Positions 42,481 to 51,663 of a stretch of 57,171 nucleotides of DNA are shown piece after piece; the first letter of the stretch is position 1; every line of letters starts with the position of its first letter. The stretch covers positions 1 through 57,171 of the forward strand of contig CAYGDP010000025.1 of NCBI GenBank assembly GCA_964348665.1. Reading direction: 5' to 3'. Made by a program: the position numbers and the translations under genes. The stretch is from CAYGDP01 sp964348665. GTDB taxonomy: Bacteria > Verrucomicrobiota > Verrucomicrobiia > Palsa-1439 > CAYGDP01. Under the pieces are notes generated by a model. That model ran no database searches, had not been told where the DNA came from, and was given only the letters and a program-made list of their open reading frames with translations.

Positions 42481-42492
42481 AATTAACCTCCC

Positions 42493-43311
42493 ATGACTGA
42501 CCCTCGCACATTTTTCTGCCTGGCGCTGGCGGTGTTCGCTGCATCAACGGGGTATTCCGTCTGTCGGCTGCGCTCGGCCTCGTCGCAGTCCTCGTTCTCA
42601 TCCTCGGTCGGTTTTCTCCTCGCGTTGATCGGCGCTGCGCTGCAGACAGTCGGTCTCTATCTGCGAGGGACAGCCCTGGGTCGTTGTCCACTGACGAATT
42701 GGTTTGAGGTATTGATGTTTATTGCTTGGGCGGTGGCATTGGCATATTTAGCGGGAGGGGTGGTCTTGTGGCGCACGATTTTGGGTCTATTTGCCGCGCC
42801 GGTCATTGTGGTGCTAAACGCGGTAGGACTGTTTTTCCCACACTTGGACGCAGCGGCGGCGGCGCGTGGACCGACAAATCCATGGTTCGAGTTGCACATT
42901 ACACTGGCCATTTTGAGTTTCGGCGCATTCGCATTGGCGTTTGCGACCGGAGCGATGTATCTGGTGCAAGAGCGCGAGTTAAAAACTCATCATCTTGGCG
43001 CTTTTTTTCGGCGACTGCCGAGCATCGAGCAGCTTGATCAGCTCAATTTCCGGTTTCTTGCGGTTGGCCTTGCGCTACTCAGCGCGGGTCTGGTTTTTGG
43101 GTTCGGGCTGGGGCGCAATCTGGTGCCAACCGATTGGCCAATGCTCGTTTGGTCAGGTGTCGTCTGGTTGTTGTACACCGGCGTGTTAATAGGCCGCTCC
43201 ACGGCACGGTTGTCCGAGCGCAAAGTCGCGCTCATCTCGATTGTGGCGTTTGTCTTCATCCTCCTGACCTATTGGGGCGTGAGCATGCTCTCGGAATCGC
43301 ATCGGTTATAA
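42493..43311 (+). CDS. CcsA/HemX-like cytochrome c assembly membrane protein
   Basis: A 272-residue polytopic protein with about eight membrane helices. Typical family segments are GRCPLTNWFEVLMFIAWAVA, NPWFELHITLAILSFGAFAL with a His facing the bilayer, and LGRNLVPTDWPMLVWSGVVW. CcsA-type proteins handle haem in cytochrome c maturation; HemX-like relatives modulate HemA levels and are often encoded next to hemA. The latter fits here: hemA begins 3 bp downstream, so the two are coupled. The tryptophan-rich WWD loop is not obvious, which favours HemX over true CcsA. Confidence 0.8.
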   Translation: MTDPRTFFCLALAVFAASTGYSVCRLRSASSQSSFSSSVGFLLALIGAALQTVGLYLRGTALGRCPLTNWFEVLMFIAWAVALAYLAGGVVLWRTILGLFAAPVIVVLNAVGLFFPHLDAAAAARGPTNPWFELHITLAILSFGAFALAFATGAMYLVQERELKTHHLGAFFRRLPSIEQLDQLNFRFLAVGLALLSAGLVFGFGLGRNLVPTDWPMLVWSGVVWLLYTGVLIGRSTARLSERKVALISIVAFVFILLTYWGVSMLSESHRL

Positions 43312-43313
43312 TT

Positions 43314-44363
43314 ATGGATATCGTCGTCATCGGCCTCAATCATCGCACCGCGCCCGTCGAACTGCGCGAGAAGCTGGCGCTCTCGACGAAGGAACAGACC
43401 GACGCGCTTGCACAGCTCAAGACGAAGGCGTACGAGGCGGCGTTGCTCTCCACCTGCAACCGCGTCGAGTTGTATCTTGTCACCGAGCAAGCGGCTGACG
43501 CTCATCGAGTCGCGCATGAGTTTCTTATCCAACATTTCCAATCTTCCGTTCTTCCAACCGTCCTCTACGAGCATGTTGCTCCCCGCAGCATCGAACATCT
43601 CTTTGCCGTTGCCAGCGGACTCGATTCAATGGTGGTCGGCGAGACGGAAGTCTTCGGTCAAGTGAAAGACGCATACCAACGCGCGGCCGACGCAGGCGCG
43701 ACAGGCGCCACGCTGAACCGTCTCTTCCAAAAGGCATTTCAGGTTGCTAAGCACATCCGTACCCACACGCAGATCGGGGCGGGCAATGTCAGCGTCGGCT
43801 CTGTCGCGGTGGACCTTGCCGAAAAAATCTTTGGCGATCTCCGCAACCGCCGCGTCATGATTCTGGGTGCAGGAGAAATGAGCGAGGCAACCGCGCGCGC
43901 GCTGCTCCAACGCGGCGTCCACTCACTCATCGTCAGCAATCGAACCTTCGAACGCGCGCAAGTGCTCGCCACGCAATTGGAAGGCCGCGCCGTGAAGTTC
44001 GATGATTGGGAAAAGGAATTTCCCGCCGTGGACATTGTCATCAGCTCGACCGCAGCCCCGCACGCCATCGTGACTCGCGAGAAACTCGCGCCGCTCCTTC
44101 AGGGTCGTCATCGTCCGCTCTTCCTCATTGATATCGCCGTCCCGCGCGATATCGAGGCTGCTTGTAACGATCTGGATGGTGTTTTCCTCTATAACATTGA
44201 TGATCTGCAAACCATTGCCGGGCAAAATCTGGCTGTCCGCCAGCAGGAAATCGAGCGCTGCCAGCAGATCATCCGCGAACAAGCTGCCAAACTACACGAG
44301 CGATTGTTCGGCACTCCGCCTCCCGCCGTGTTGACGCCACCCGCGCCGAGGACGACGCATTGA
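43314..44363 (+). CDS. hemA: glutamyl-tRNA reductase
   Basis: A 349-residue enzyme with all family marks: IGLNHRTAPVELREK, the catalytic Cys48 in LSTCNRVELYLV, VVGETEVFGQVKDAY, QKAFQVAKHIRTHTQIG, and the NADPH fold starting VMILGAGEMSEATARALLQR. The C-terminal dimerisation helices follow. It reduces glutamyl-tRNA to glutamate-1-semialdehyde, the first step of C5 tetrapyrrole synthesis. I chose ATG 43314, 3 bp after the stop of the CcsA/HemX-like gene; the open frame upstream is within that gene. Length is slightly short of 400+, since the C-terminal tail is brief. Confidence 0.96.
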   Translation: MDIVVIGLNHRTAPVELREKLALSTKEQTDALAQLKTKAYEAALLSTCNRVELYLVTEQAADAHRVAHEFLIQHFQSSVLPTVLYEHVAPRSIEHLFAVASGLDSMVVGETEVFGQVKDAYQRAADAGATGATLNRLFQKAFQVAKHIRTHTQIGAGNVSVGSVAVDLAEKIFGDLRNRRVMILGAGEMSEATARALLQRGVHSLIVSNRTFERAQVLATQLEGRAVKFDDWEKEFPAVDIVISSTAAPHAIVTREKLAPLLQGRHRPLFLIDIAVPRDIEAACNDLDGVFLYNIDDLQTIAGQNLAVRQQEIERCQQIIREQAAKLHERLFGTPPPAVLTPPAPRTTH

Positions 44364-44379
44364 TGAAAACTTCAACCCT

Positions 44380-44501
44380 CAAACTTCAAACTTCAGAGAA
44401 GCCTAAAACTCCAAGTTTCAGGTGCAAGTCGGGCATTGCTACTGATTGTTATATGCGATCTGAGGCTAGGAGTTTCCCTGCAGTTTTGGGTTTGAAGTTT
44501 G
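44380..44501. repeat. inverted repeat between hemA and hemC
   Basis: CAAACTTCAAAC at 44380-44391 is perfectly complementary to GTTTGAAGTTTG at 44490-44501. Diverged continuations (ACTCCAAGTTTCAGG and GGAGTTTCAGG) extend the relation. The 180-bp gap holds no gene. It may be a dispersed repeat or a weak attenuator. Confidence 0.55.
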
Positions 44502-44543
44502 GAGTTTCAGGCATATTGTCCTTTCTTTCTCGTTTCTAACCCC

Positions 44544-45551
44544 ATGCCTGATCCTCGCACCAATCTCATTCTCGGCACGCGCGGCAGCGCGCTGGCGCTG
44601 GCGCAGGCTAACGAGATCCGTGCTCAGCTCCGGGCCAAGCATCCGAGGCTAGAAACCGAAATCAAGATCATCAAAACCAAAGGGGATTCGTTCCAGGATC
44701 TTTCGCTGGTTGCCGGTGGCGGAAAAGGGTTGTTCACGCGCGAGATCGAGCAAGCCCTTTTGCGGAATCAAATTGATGTTGCTATCCACAGTCTCAAAGA
44801 CTTGCCGACGGCGCTCCCCGGAGGGCTTGTTCTGGCCGTTGTGCCAAAGCGCGCCGACCCGCGCGACGTACTTATCCTCCGATCCAATTCATCCATAAAT
44901 CCTTACAATTGTAAGGATTTATCGACGGATTTTGGGATGCTACGAGAACTTTGCCAAGGCGCTTATATCGCCACCAGTAGCCTACGGCGAAAATCTCAAT
45001 TGCTCGCGGCTCGATCCGACCTCGTGATTCAAGAAATCCGAGGGAATGTCGAGACGCGACTAAAAAAACTTGCCGAATCCGAAACGCTCTCGGGGTTGAT
45101 TCTCGCCGCCGCAGGCTTGGAACGGCTCGGAGCAAAGATCGAAAACAGCACCCTTGTCGCTGACTTTCTTGAATCCCCGCTCCCTGCACGCAAACTTAAT
45201 TTTGACGAAATGCTTTCTGCCGTTGGCCAAGCCGCGCTCGGCCTGGAAACACGCGCGGACGATGGACGCACGGAGTCCTACCTTGAAGTGCTCAATCACT
45301 ATTCTACCGCGCAGGCTGTCAAAGCCGAGCGCGCGTTTCTGGCTGCTCTCGGAGGCGGATGTAGCGTGCCGATCGCGGCGTTTGGCGAGGTGCGGGATGG
45401 AAAATTGACGTTGCGTGGAGCGGTATTCGCCGCCAATGGACAGGAGAAGATTGCCGGCAATGTAACGGGAAATCCGGATGATGCTGAATCGGTCGGCGCA
45501 AAGTTGGCGGAGGAACTGAAGGCAAAAGGCGCAGAGCGGTTACTGAGTTAA
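44544..45551 (+). CDS. hemC: hydroxymethylbilane synthase with in-frame palindromic insertion
   Basis: A 335-residue porphobilinogen deaminase. LILGTRGSALALAQA starts the protein, the catalytic Asp86 lies in IHSLKDLPTALP, IATSSLRRKSQLLA binds substrate, and Cys273 in GGGCSVPIAAF attaches the dipyrromethane cofactor. Compared with usual HemC, the segment between PRDVLIL and TSSLRR is about 15 residues longer. The extra part (residues 118-127, INPYNCKDLS) is encoded by a perfect 28-bp palindrome. It converts porphobilinogen to hydroxymethylbilane. I chose ATG 44544 because it starts right before the conserved core. The insertion probably falls in a surface loop, and all catalytic residues remain. 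Confidence 0.93.
   Translation: MPDPRTNLILGTRGSALALAQANEIRAQLRAKHPRLETEIKIIKTKGDSFQDLSLVAGGGKGLFTREIEQALLRNQIDVAIHSLKDLPTALPGGLVLAVVPKRADPRDVLILRSNSSINPYNCKDLSTDFGMLRELCQGAYIATSSLRRKSQLLAARSDLVIQEIRGNVETRLKKLAESETLSGLILAAAGLERLGAKIENSTLVADFLESPLPARKLNFDEMLSAVGQAALGLETRADDGRTESYLEVLNHYSTAQAVKAERAFLAALGGGCSVPIAAFGEVRDGKLTLRGAVFAANGQEKIAGNVTGNPDDAESVGAKLAEELKAKGAERLLS
44895..44922. repeat. perfect 28-bp palindrome inside hemC
   Basis: The sequence reads the same on both strands around the centre CCTTACAATTGTAAGG, with ATAAAT and ATTTAT outer arms. It keeps the hemC frame and encodes INPYNCKDLS. It lies in a segment with no counterpart in typical HemC, so it behaves like an inserted palindromic element. 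Confidence 0.85.
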
Positions 45552-45638
45552 CATTCAACGCCCAACACTCAACTCCCAACTCTCAATCACGATATTTATC
45601 TTGAACGTTGAGCGTTAAACGTTGAATGTTGAGTGTTC
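45550..45638. repeat. heptamer-like inverted repeats between hemC and cobA-hemD
   Basis: AACATTCAACG (45550-45560) is complementary to CGTTGAATGTT (45620-45630); CAACACTCAAC is nearly complementary to GTTGAGTGTTC. The right arm is a run of GTTGAACGTTGAG-like units. It fills the gap before cobA-hemD and resembles dispersed palindromes seen in other soil bacteria. Confidence 0.6.
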
Positions 45639-45650
45639 AATTCGTTTTTT

Positions 45651-47168
45651 ATGAAGATAGGTTTTGTTTCTCTCATTGGCGCGGGGCCATTCGACGCGGG
45701 CTTGATTACCGCGCTGGCGCTGGAACGCATCCGCGCGGCGGACGTGATCGTGTACGATTACCTAGCCAACGCAGAATTACTTCGTCACGCGCGATCCGAC
45801 GCCAAGATTATTTACGCGGGAAAAAAGGCTGGCCAGCATGAATTGACCCAAGCGCAAACCAACGCGCTGCTGCTCAAGTTGGCTCGTGCGGGGAAGCGCG
45901 TGGTGCGGTTGAAAGGCGGCGATCCGTTTGTATTCGGTCGTGGCGGCGAGGAGGCGGAACAATTGGCGTCGGTGAAAATCCCTTTCGAGATCGTTCCCGG
46001 TATTACGTCTGCGGTTGCGGTTCCAGCCTACGCGGGGATTCCGGTGACGCATCGCGAGTGGGCCTCGGGTGTTTTGTTCGTCACGGGTCATGAAGACCCG
46101 ACCAAACCGTGGACGGCAGTGGATTGGGGCCGATTGGCTTACATTGCCACGGCGAAAACCACGTTGGTGATTTTAATGGGAGTGGGACGGTTGCGCGAGA
46201 TCGCCGAATCCCTGACCAATGGTGGATTGTCCGGGACGACCCCAACAGCCGTAATCCAGTGGGGGACAACCCCGCGACAGCGAACCGCGACCGCCACGCT
46301 GGAAACCATCGCGGACGAAGTCACGAAACAAAAAATTTTGCCGCCGGCGATTATTGTTGTTGGGGACGTGGTGCGATGCCGCGAAAAATTGAATTGGTTT
46401 GAGACGCAGCCCCTCTTTGGCAAGCGGGTGGTAGTCACACGCGCGCGTGAGCAAGCCAGCGAACTTACCGAGAAACTGCACGCGCGCGGCGCGGAGGTGA
46501 TCGAGTTGCCGACGATCCAAATTCTTCCGCCGAAGAATTTGGGGGCGCTGAAGCAAGCCGTTCGGGATGCTGCGACCTATGATTGGATTGTTTTTACGAG
46601 TGTCAACGGTGTGGATGCGTTCTTCAGTCATGTCCGAGATGTCCGACAACTTGGAAAAGCGAAGATTGCGGTGATCGGCCCAGCAACGGCCGCACGAGTA
46701 CGCGAGCGGGGATTAGGGGTGGCATTGCAGCCGAAGACATTCGTGGCGGAAGAACTTATCAAAGCGTTTAAGCGTTCAAACGTAAACGGGAAACGGATTT
46801 TACTGGCGCGCGCGGACATTGCGCGGCCCGTGTTGGCGGTGGGGTTGCGAAAACTGGGCGCGAAAGTGACAGAAGTTGTCGCGTATCGGACGATAACAGC
46901 GAAAGACGTTGAATCGTTGAATCGTTTAATGGTTGATGGCGCGGATTGGGTGACGTTTACGAGTTCTTCAACCGTCGAGAATTTTTGCGCCGCGGTGAAA
47001 GTGAAACAGCTCCTAAAAAAACACCCGCGCCTGTGTTTTGCCAGCATCGGCCCCGTCACCAGTCGCACCGCCCGCGCGCGCGGCCTACGGATCATAGCAG
47101 AGGCTAAACGATACACGATTGATGGATTGGTTAAAGCTATTCTGGCCAGTTCGATCAGGACCGCATGA
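45651..47168 (+). CDS. uroporphyrinogen-III C-methyltransferase / uroporphyrinogen-III synthase fusion
   Basis: A 505-residue bifunctional enzyme. The N-terminal 245 residues are a CobA/SUMT methyltransferase: VSLIGAGPFDAGLIT, VVRLKGGDPFVFGRGGEEA, EIVPGITSAVAVPAYAGIPV and PPAIIVVGDVV. The SAM loop is GAGPFD, whereas GAGPGD is usual. The C-terminal 250 residues are HemD (KRVVVTRAREQASELTEKL, VFTSVNGVDAFF, WVTFTSSSTVENF). The fusion closes the ring to uroporphyrinogen III and methylates it to precorrin-2, feeding both haem and siroheme. With the stand-alone dehydrogenase upstream this gives a full siroheme branch. I chose ATG 45651, which starts the conserved core. Confidence 0.93.
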   Translation: MKIGFVSLIGAGPFDAGLITALALERIRAADVIVYDYLANAELLRHARSDAKIIYAGKKAGQHELTQAQTNALLLKLARAGKRVVRLKGGDPFVFGRGGEEAEQLASVKIPFEIVPGITSAVAVPAYAGIPVTHREWASGVLFVTGHEDPTKPWTAVDWGRLAYIATAKTTLVILMGVGRLREIAESLTNGGLSGTTPTAVIQWGTTPRQRTATATLETIADEVTKQKILPPAIIVVGDVVRCREKLNWFETQPLFGKRVVVTRAREQASELTEKLHARGAEVIELPTIQILPPKNLGALKQAVRDAATYDWIVFTSVNGVDAFFSHVRDVRQLGKAKIAVIGPATAARVRERGLGVALQPKTFVAEELIKAFKRSNVNGKRILLARADIARPVLAVGLRKLGAKVTEVVAYRTITAKDVESLNRLMVDGADWVTFTSSSTVENFCAAVKVKQLLKKHPRLCFASIGPVTSRTARARGLRIIAEAKRYTIDGLVKAILASSIRTA

Positions 47169-47209
47169 GCGGAATCCATTACGTCGTCAACAGCTGCCGA
47201 ACTTACTGA

Positions 47210-48439
<1,230 letters not shown>

Positions 48440-48549
48440 GAGCGCGGCGATTATATCTGGCGGCGAAGGAATGTCTATCGGTTTCCGCATGGCTACGGTA
48501 ACGCGATTCCCTTCCCCGTTGCCACGTTCCCTATGCTATATTCACCTCC

Positions 48550-49899
48550 ATGAATTTTTTCCCGGCGTTCCAATGGAAAACAATCGCGTTTTTCTGCGCG
48601 CTCGTCGCGTCCACTGTGGTTGCGGAAGAACCAGTCGAAAAACAAATCGAAGCGCGGATTGCCGAGATTCGAAAAGAAGGGTTGCCCATCTCGCTCGACG
48701 ATCTGGATCGATGGTATGCCCAACCAACACTCGGCCCGAACGCCGCCGATACGTTTATCACCGCGTTTGCAAAAATCACCGAGGTGGAATTGCCCGATCG
48801 TCCGCTGATTCCGATGGCAGGCGACGCGCTGATGCCGGGGTTGACCGAGCCGCTGCCGGAGTTGATGAAACGATTGTCGCTCCAATATCTCTCCGATAAT
48901 CAACTGGCTCTTTCTTTGCTCCATGTCAGCATCGCCGTCAAAGAATGCCGGTATCCGGTCCGTTTGACGGAAGGCGTAAACGCGCTCTTACCGCACGCGC
49001 AGCACGCACGGCAAGCTGCGCGATTGCTGGCGCTGGACGCCTTGGTGCAAGCCGAGCAAGGGAATGGTGAGGACGCAGTTCTCGCGTTAATCACTGGAAT
49101 TGGTGTTGCCCGTTCTTTGGCAAGAGAACCAATTCTCATATCGCGCTTGGTTCAAATCGCCTGTCAGGCAACGACCTTGTCGGCTTTGGAACGTGTCGAG
49201 AATCGGATGACTCTGACCGAAGCGCAATTGGGCAAACTGATTTCTGTTTTGACGGATTCAGAGAACCCGGATGGTTTCGTGCGAGCGATGGTCGGGGAAC
49301 AATGTTTTGGATTGAGCACTTTCAAGATGTCTCCCGAAGAACTACGCTTGTTGGTTGATGGTTTCTCAAACGACCGCCGAGAAGCGCAGAAACTTGTTGA
49401 ATACCTAGCGACCCCATCCGCGACCCTGTCCGCCGACCGACTTGCTTATCTGGATATTATGCGAGACACGATCAAGGCGAGCCAAATGTCGTTCCCCGAG
49501 GCTTTGCGCGTAGTCGCCGGTTCCGAGACCAAGCTCAACGGGCTGCCCGATTCCTACCGACTCTCACGAACTATGCTTCCGGCGATGTCGAATACGTTTA
49601 ACCGGCAGGCGCGCGGGATCGCACAGCTTCGCGTGGCGCGGACTGCATTGTCCATTGAGCGCTATCGCCTCGCCAAAGGCAATCCACCCAAAACACTCGA
49701 CGACCTTCTTCCCTCGTATTGCAAGTCTGTTCCCGTCGATCCGTTCGACGGTCAACCATTGCGCTACAAAAAATTGGCGAAAGGATACATTGTATACAGC
49801 ATCGGCGACGACATGAAAGACAATCGCGGCACGGAAAAGGACGCCACCGGAAAGCTGTTCACCAACGGCACCGACATCACTTTCACCATCGAACGATAA
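48550..49899 (+). CDS. secreted hypothetical protein with pseudopilin-like C-terminus
   Basis: A 449-residue exported protein; signal peptide about 1-24 (FFCALVASTVVAEE). The middle is helical, with TPR-like pairs (LLALDALVQAEQGNGEDAV). The C-terminal 110 residues resemble the conserved part of GspG-type pseudopilins without the pilin helix: QLRVARTALSIERYRLAKGN, PKTLDDLLPSY, VPVDPFDGQPLRYKKLAKGY, YSIGDDMKDN. That arrangement recurs in secreted proteins of PVC bacteria. It may bind a secretion or surface structure. Function is not assigned. Confidence 0.6.
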   Translation: MNFFPAFQWKTIAFFCALVASTVVAEEPVEKQIEARIAEIRKEGLPISLDDLDRWYAQPTLGPNAADTFITAFAKITEVELPDRPLIPMAGDALMPGLTEPLPELMKRLSLQYLSDNQLALSLLHVSIAVKECRYPVRLTEGVNALLPHAQHARQAARLLALDALVQAEQGNGEDAVLALITGIGVARSLAREPILISRLVQIACQATTLSALERVENRMTLTEAQLGKLISVLTDSENPDGFVRAMVGEQCFGLSTFKMSPEELRLLVDGFSNDRREAQKLVEYLATPSATLSADRLAYLDIMRDTIKASQMSFPEALRVVAGSETKLNGLPDSYRLSRTMLPAMSNTFNRQARGIAQLRVARTALSIERYRLAKGNPPKTLDDLLPSYCKSVPVDPFDGQPLRYKKLAKGYIVYSIGDDMKDNRGTEKDATGKLFTNGTDITFTIER

Positions 49900-49933
49900 T
49901 CGGTTTAGCTCGACTGGGATGGACCTGATCGTG

Positions 49934-51589
49934 TCAGCGCTCCACATACCGCTGTGCGATCGGCATTCTCCGACCGAGGCCGAAGGCTTTTGGCGTGACT
50001 TTCAGTCCCGGCGGCGCTTGCTTGCGCTTGTATTCGTTGAGATCAATTCGCCGCAGCACGAAGTCCACCGTCTTTTCGTCGAACCCCGTGGCGATGATCT
50101 CGCGGCGGCTCTTGCCCTGCTCGACATAAGCGCGCATGATTGGATCAAGGATTTCATAGGGCGGCAGTGTGTCCTGATCGGTCTGATTCGCCCGTAGTTC
50201 GGCGCTGGGCGGTTTGGTCAGGCTGCCTTCAGGGATCGGCGGAGTTTGCTGTTTCGCGCGCGCTTGCTCGTTGATCCAGCGGGAAAGCTTGTAGACCATC
50301 ATCTTCGGCACATCGCTGATGGGTGCGAACCCACCCGCCATATCGCCATAAAGAGTGCAATAGCCGACTGCCAGCTCGCTCTTGTTGCCGGTGGTCAGAA
50401 GCAGATGACCGAATTTGTTGCTGATCGCCATGAGCATCTGACCGCGAATCCGCGCCTGCATGTTTTCCTCGGCGGTGTCCTCGGGACGACCCTCGAAAAC
50501 GCCGCGCATGGATTTTTTCAGGGCCTCGAAAGTGTCCTGAATCGGCAACACATCGAATCGGATGCCGAGGTTTTGCGCGACCAGACGCGCATCGCTGATG
50601 CTGTGGTCGCTCGAAAACTGCGAGGGCATTGCCAGTCCCCGTACATTCTCCCGACCCAGCGCCGCGACCGCCAAATAGGCGACCAGCGCGGAATCTATCC
50701 CGCCTGACAGACCGAGCACGGCGGTTTTGAACCCGCACTTGCGCGCGTAATCGCGCAGACCGAGCACAAGGGCGTCGTGCAATTCGACGTCCTCGGACGG
50801 TGGAGTAAACGCGATCGGCTTGGGATTCCCTAAATCCACGAGCACGAAATCCTCGTGGAAGGGCGCGCCTTGTGCGATCAGATGACCTTGCCCATCGAAC
50901 GCCATCGAGTTCCCGTCGAAAATCAGTTCGTCATTCCCGCCGACCAGATTGCAGTAGAGCAGGGGAAGGCCGTGCTTGACGGCGACCGCGCGCAACATAT
51001 CGTAGCGGCGGCCTTCCTTGCCCAGCTCGTAGGGCGACGCGGAGATGTTGAAAAGAATCTGCGCGCCTGCCGCGTGTAACTCGGCGATCGGATCACGCCG
51101 GTAAAGCCGCTGCGGCCAGTAATCTTCATCGTTCCAAATATCCTCACAAATCGAGATGCCAAGTGTGCCATCGCCAAACACGACCGGCGCGTTCTTTTCC
51201 GCGGGCTGAAAATAGCGGTCCTCGTCGAAGACATCGTACGTCGGGAGCAACGTCTTAAAAACTTTCGAGACGATCTTGCCGCCCGCCAACAGCGCGGCGG
51301 CGTTGAGCAACTGCTTCCCCACGCGAGTCTCGTTCCGCTCGACGTACCCGACCAGCAACGCGGTGTCTCCAGTTTGTTGCGCGAGATTCTCGAGCGCGCC
51401 GAGATTTTCGTCTACGAACCGGCGTTTCGTCAATAAATCGCGGGGTGGATACCCCGTCAGCGTCATCTCCGGCAGCAGGACGACTTGCGCCCCGGCTTCG
51501 ACCCCGCGCCGATAGGCATCGGCGGCGAGCTTGGCATTGCCCGCGAGATCACCCACCGTCGTATTGATTTGCGCCAGCGCAACCTTCAC
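49934..51589 (-). CDS. nadE: glutamine-dependent NAD+ synthetase
   Basis: A 551-residue enzyme. The N-terminal nitrilase-type glutaminase has Glu41 in LLPEMTLTGYPPRDLL and the nucleophile Cys in GISICEDIWND. The C-terminal synthetase has the P-loop LGLSGGIDSALVAYLAV and TGNKSELAVGYCTLYGDMAGG. It makes NAD+ from deamido-NAD+ using glutamine ammonia. The start is a GTG at 51589 (VKVALAQINTTVG), since no ATG lies near the conserved core; the open frame runs further upstream into the divergent gene. Length is typical. Confidence 0.93.
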   Translation of the reverse strand: MKVALAQINTTVGDLAGNAKLAADAYRRGVEAGAQVVLLPEMTLTGYPPRDLLTKRRFVDENLGALENLAQQTGDTALLVGYVERNETRVGKQLLNAAALLAGGKIVSKVFKTLLPTYDVFDEDRYFQPAEKNAPVVFGDGTLGISICEDIWNDEDYWPQRLYRRDPIAELHAAGAQILFNISASPYELGKEGRRYDMLRAVAVKHGLPLLYCNLVGGNDELIFDGNSMAFDGQGHLIAQGAPFHEDFVLVDLGNPKPIAFTPPSEDVELHDALVLGLRDYARKCGFKTAVLGLSGGIDSALVAYLAVAALGRENVRGLAMPSQFSSDHSISDARLVAQNLGIRFDVLPIQDTFEALKKSMRGVFEGRPEDTAEENMQARIRGQMLMAISNKFGHLLLTTGNKSELAVGYCTLYGDMAGGFAPISDVPKMMVYKLSRWINEQARAKQQTPPIPEGSLTKPPSAELRANQTDQDTLPPYEILDPIMRAYVEQGKSRREIIATGFDEKTVDFVLRRIDLNEYKRKQAPPGLKVTPKAFGLGRRMPIAQRYVER

Positions 51590-51663
51590 ATCCGCAGCGT
51601 AGCACAGTGGAACATCTTGAGAAAGCTTGGACTCTGGGCTGGTTTCGTGCAGAATCACTCGCG

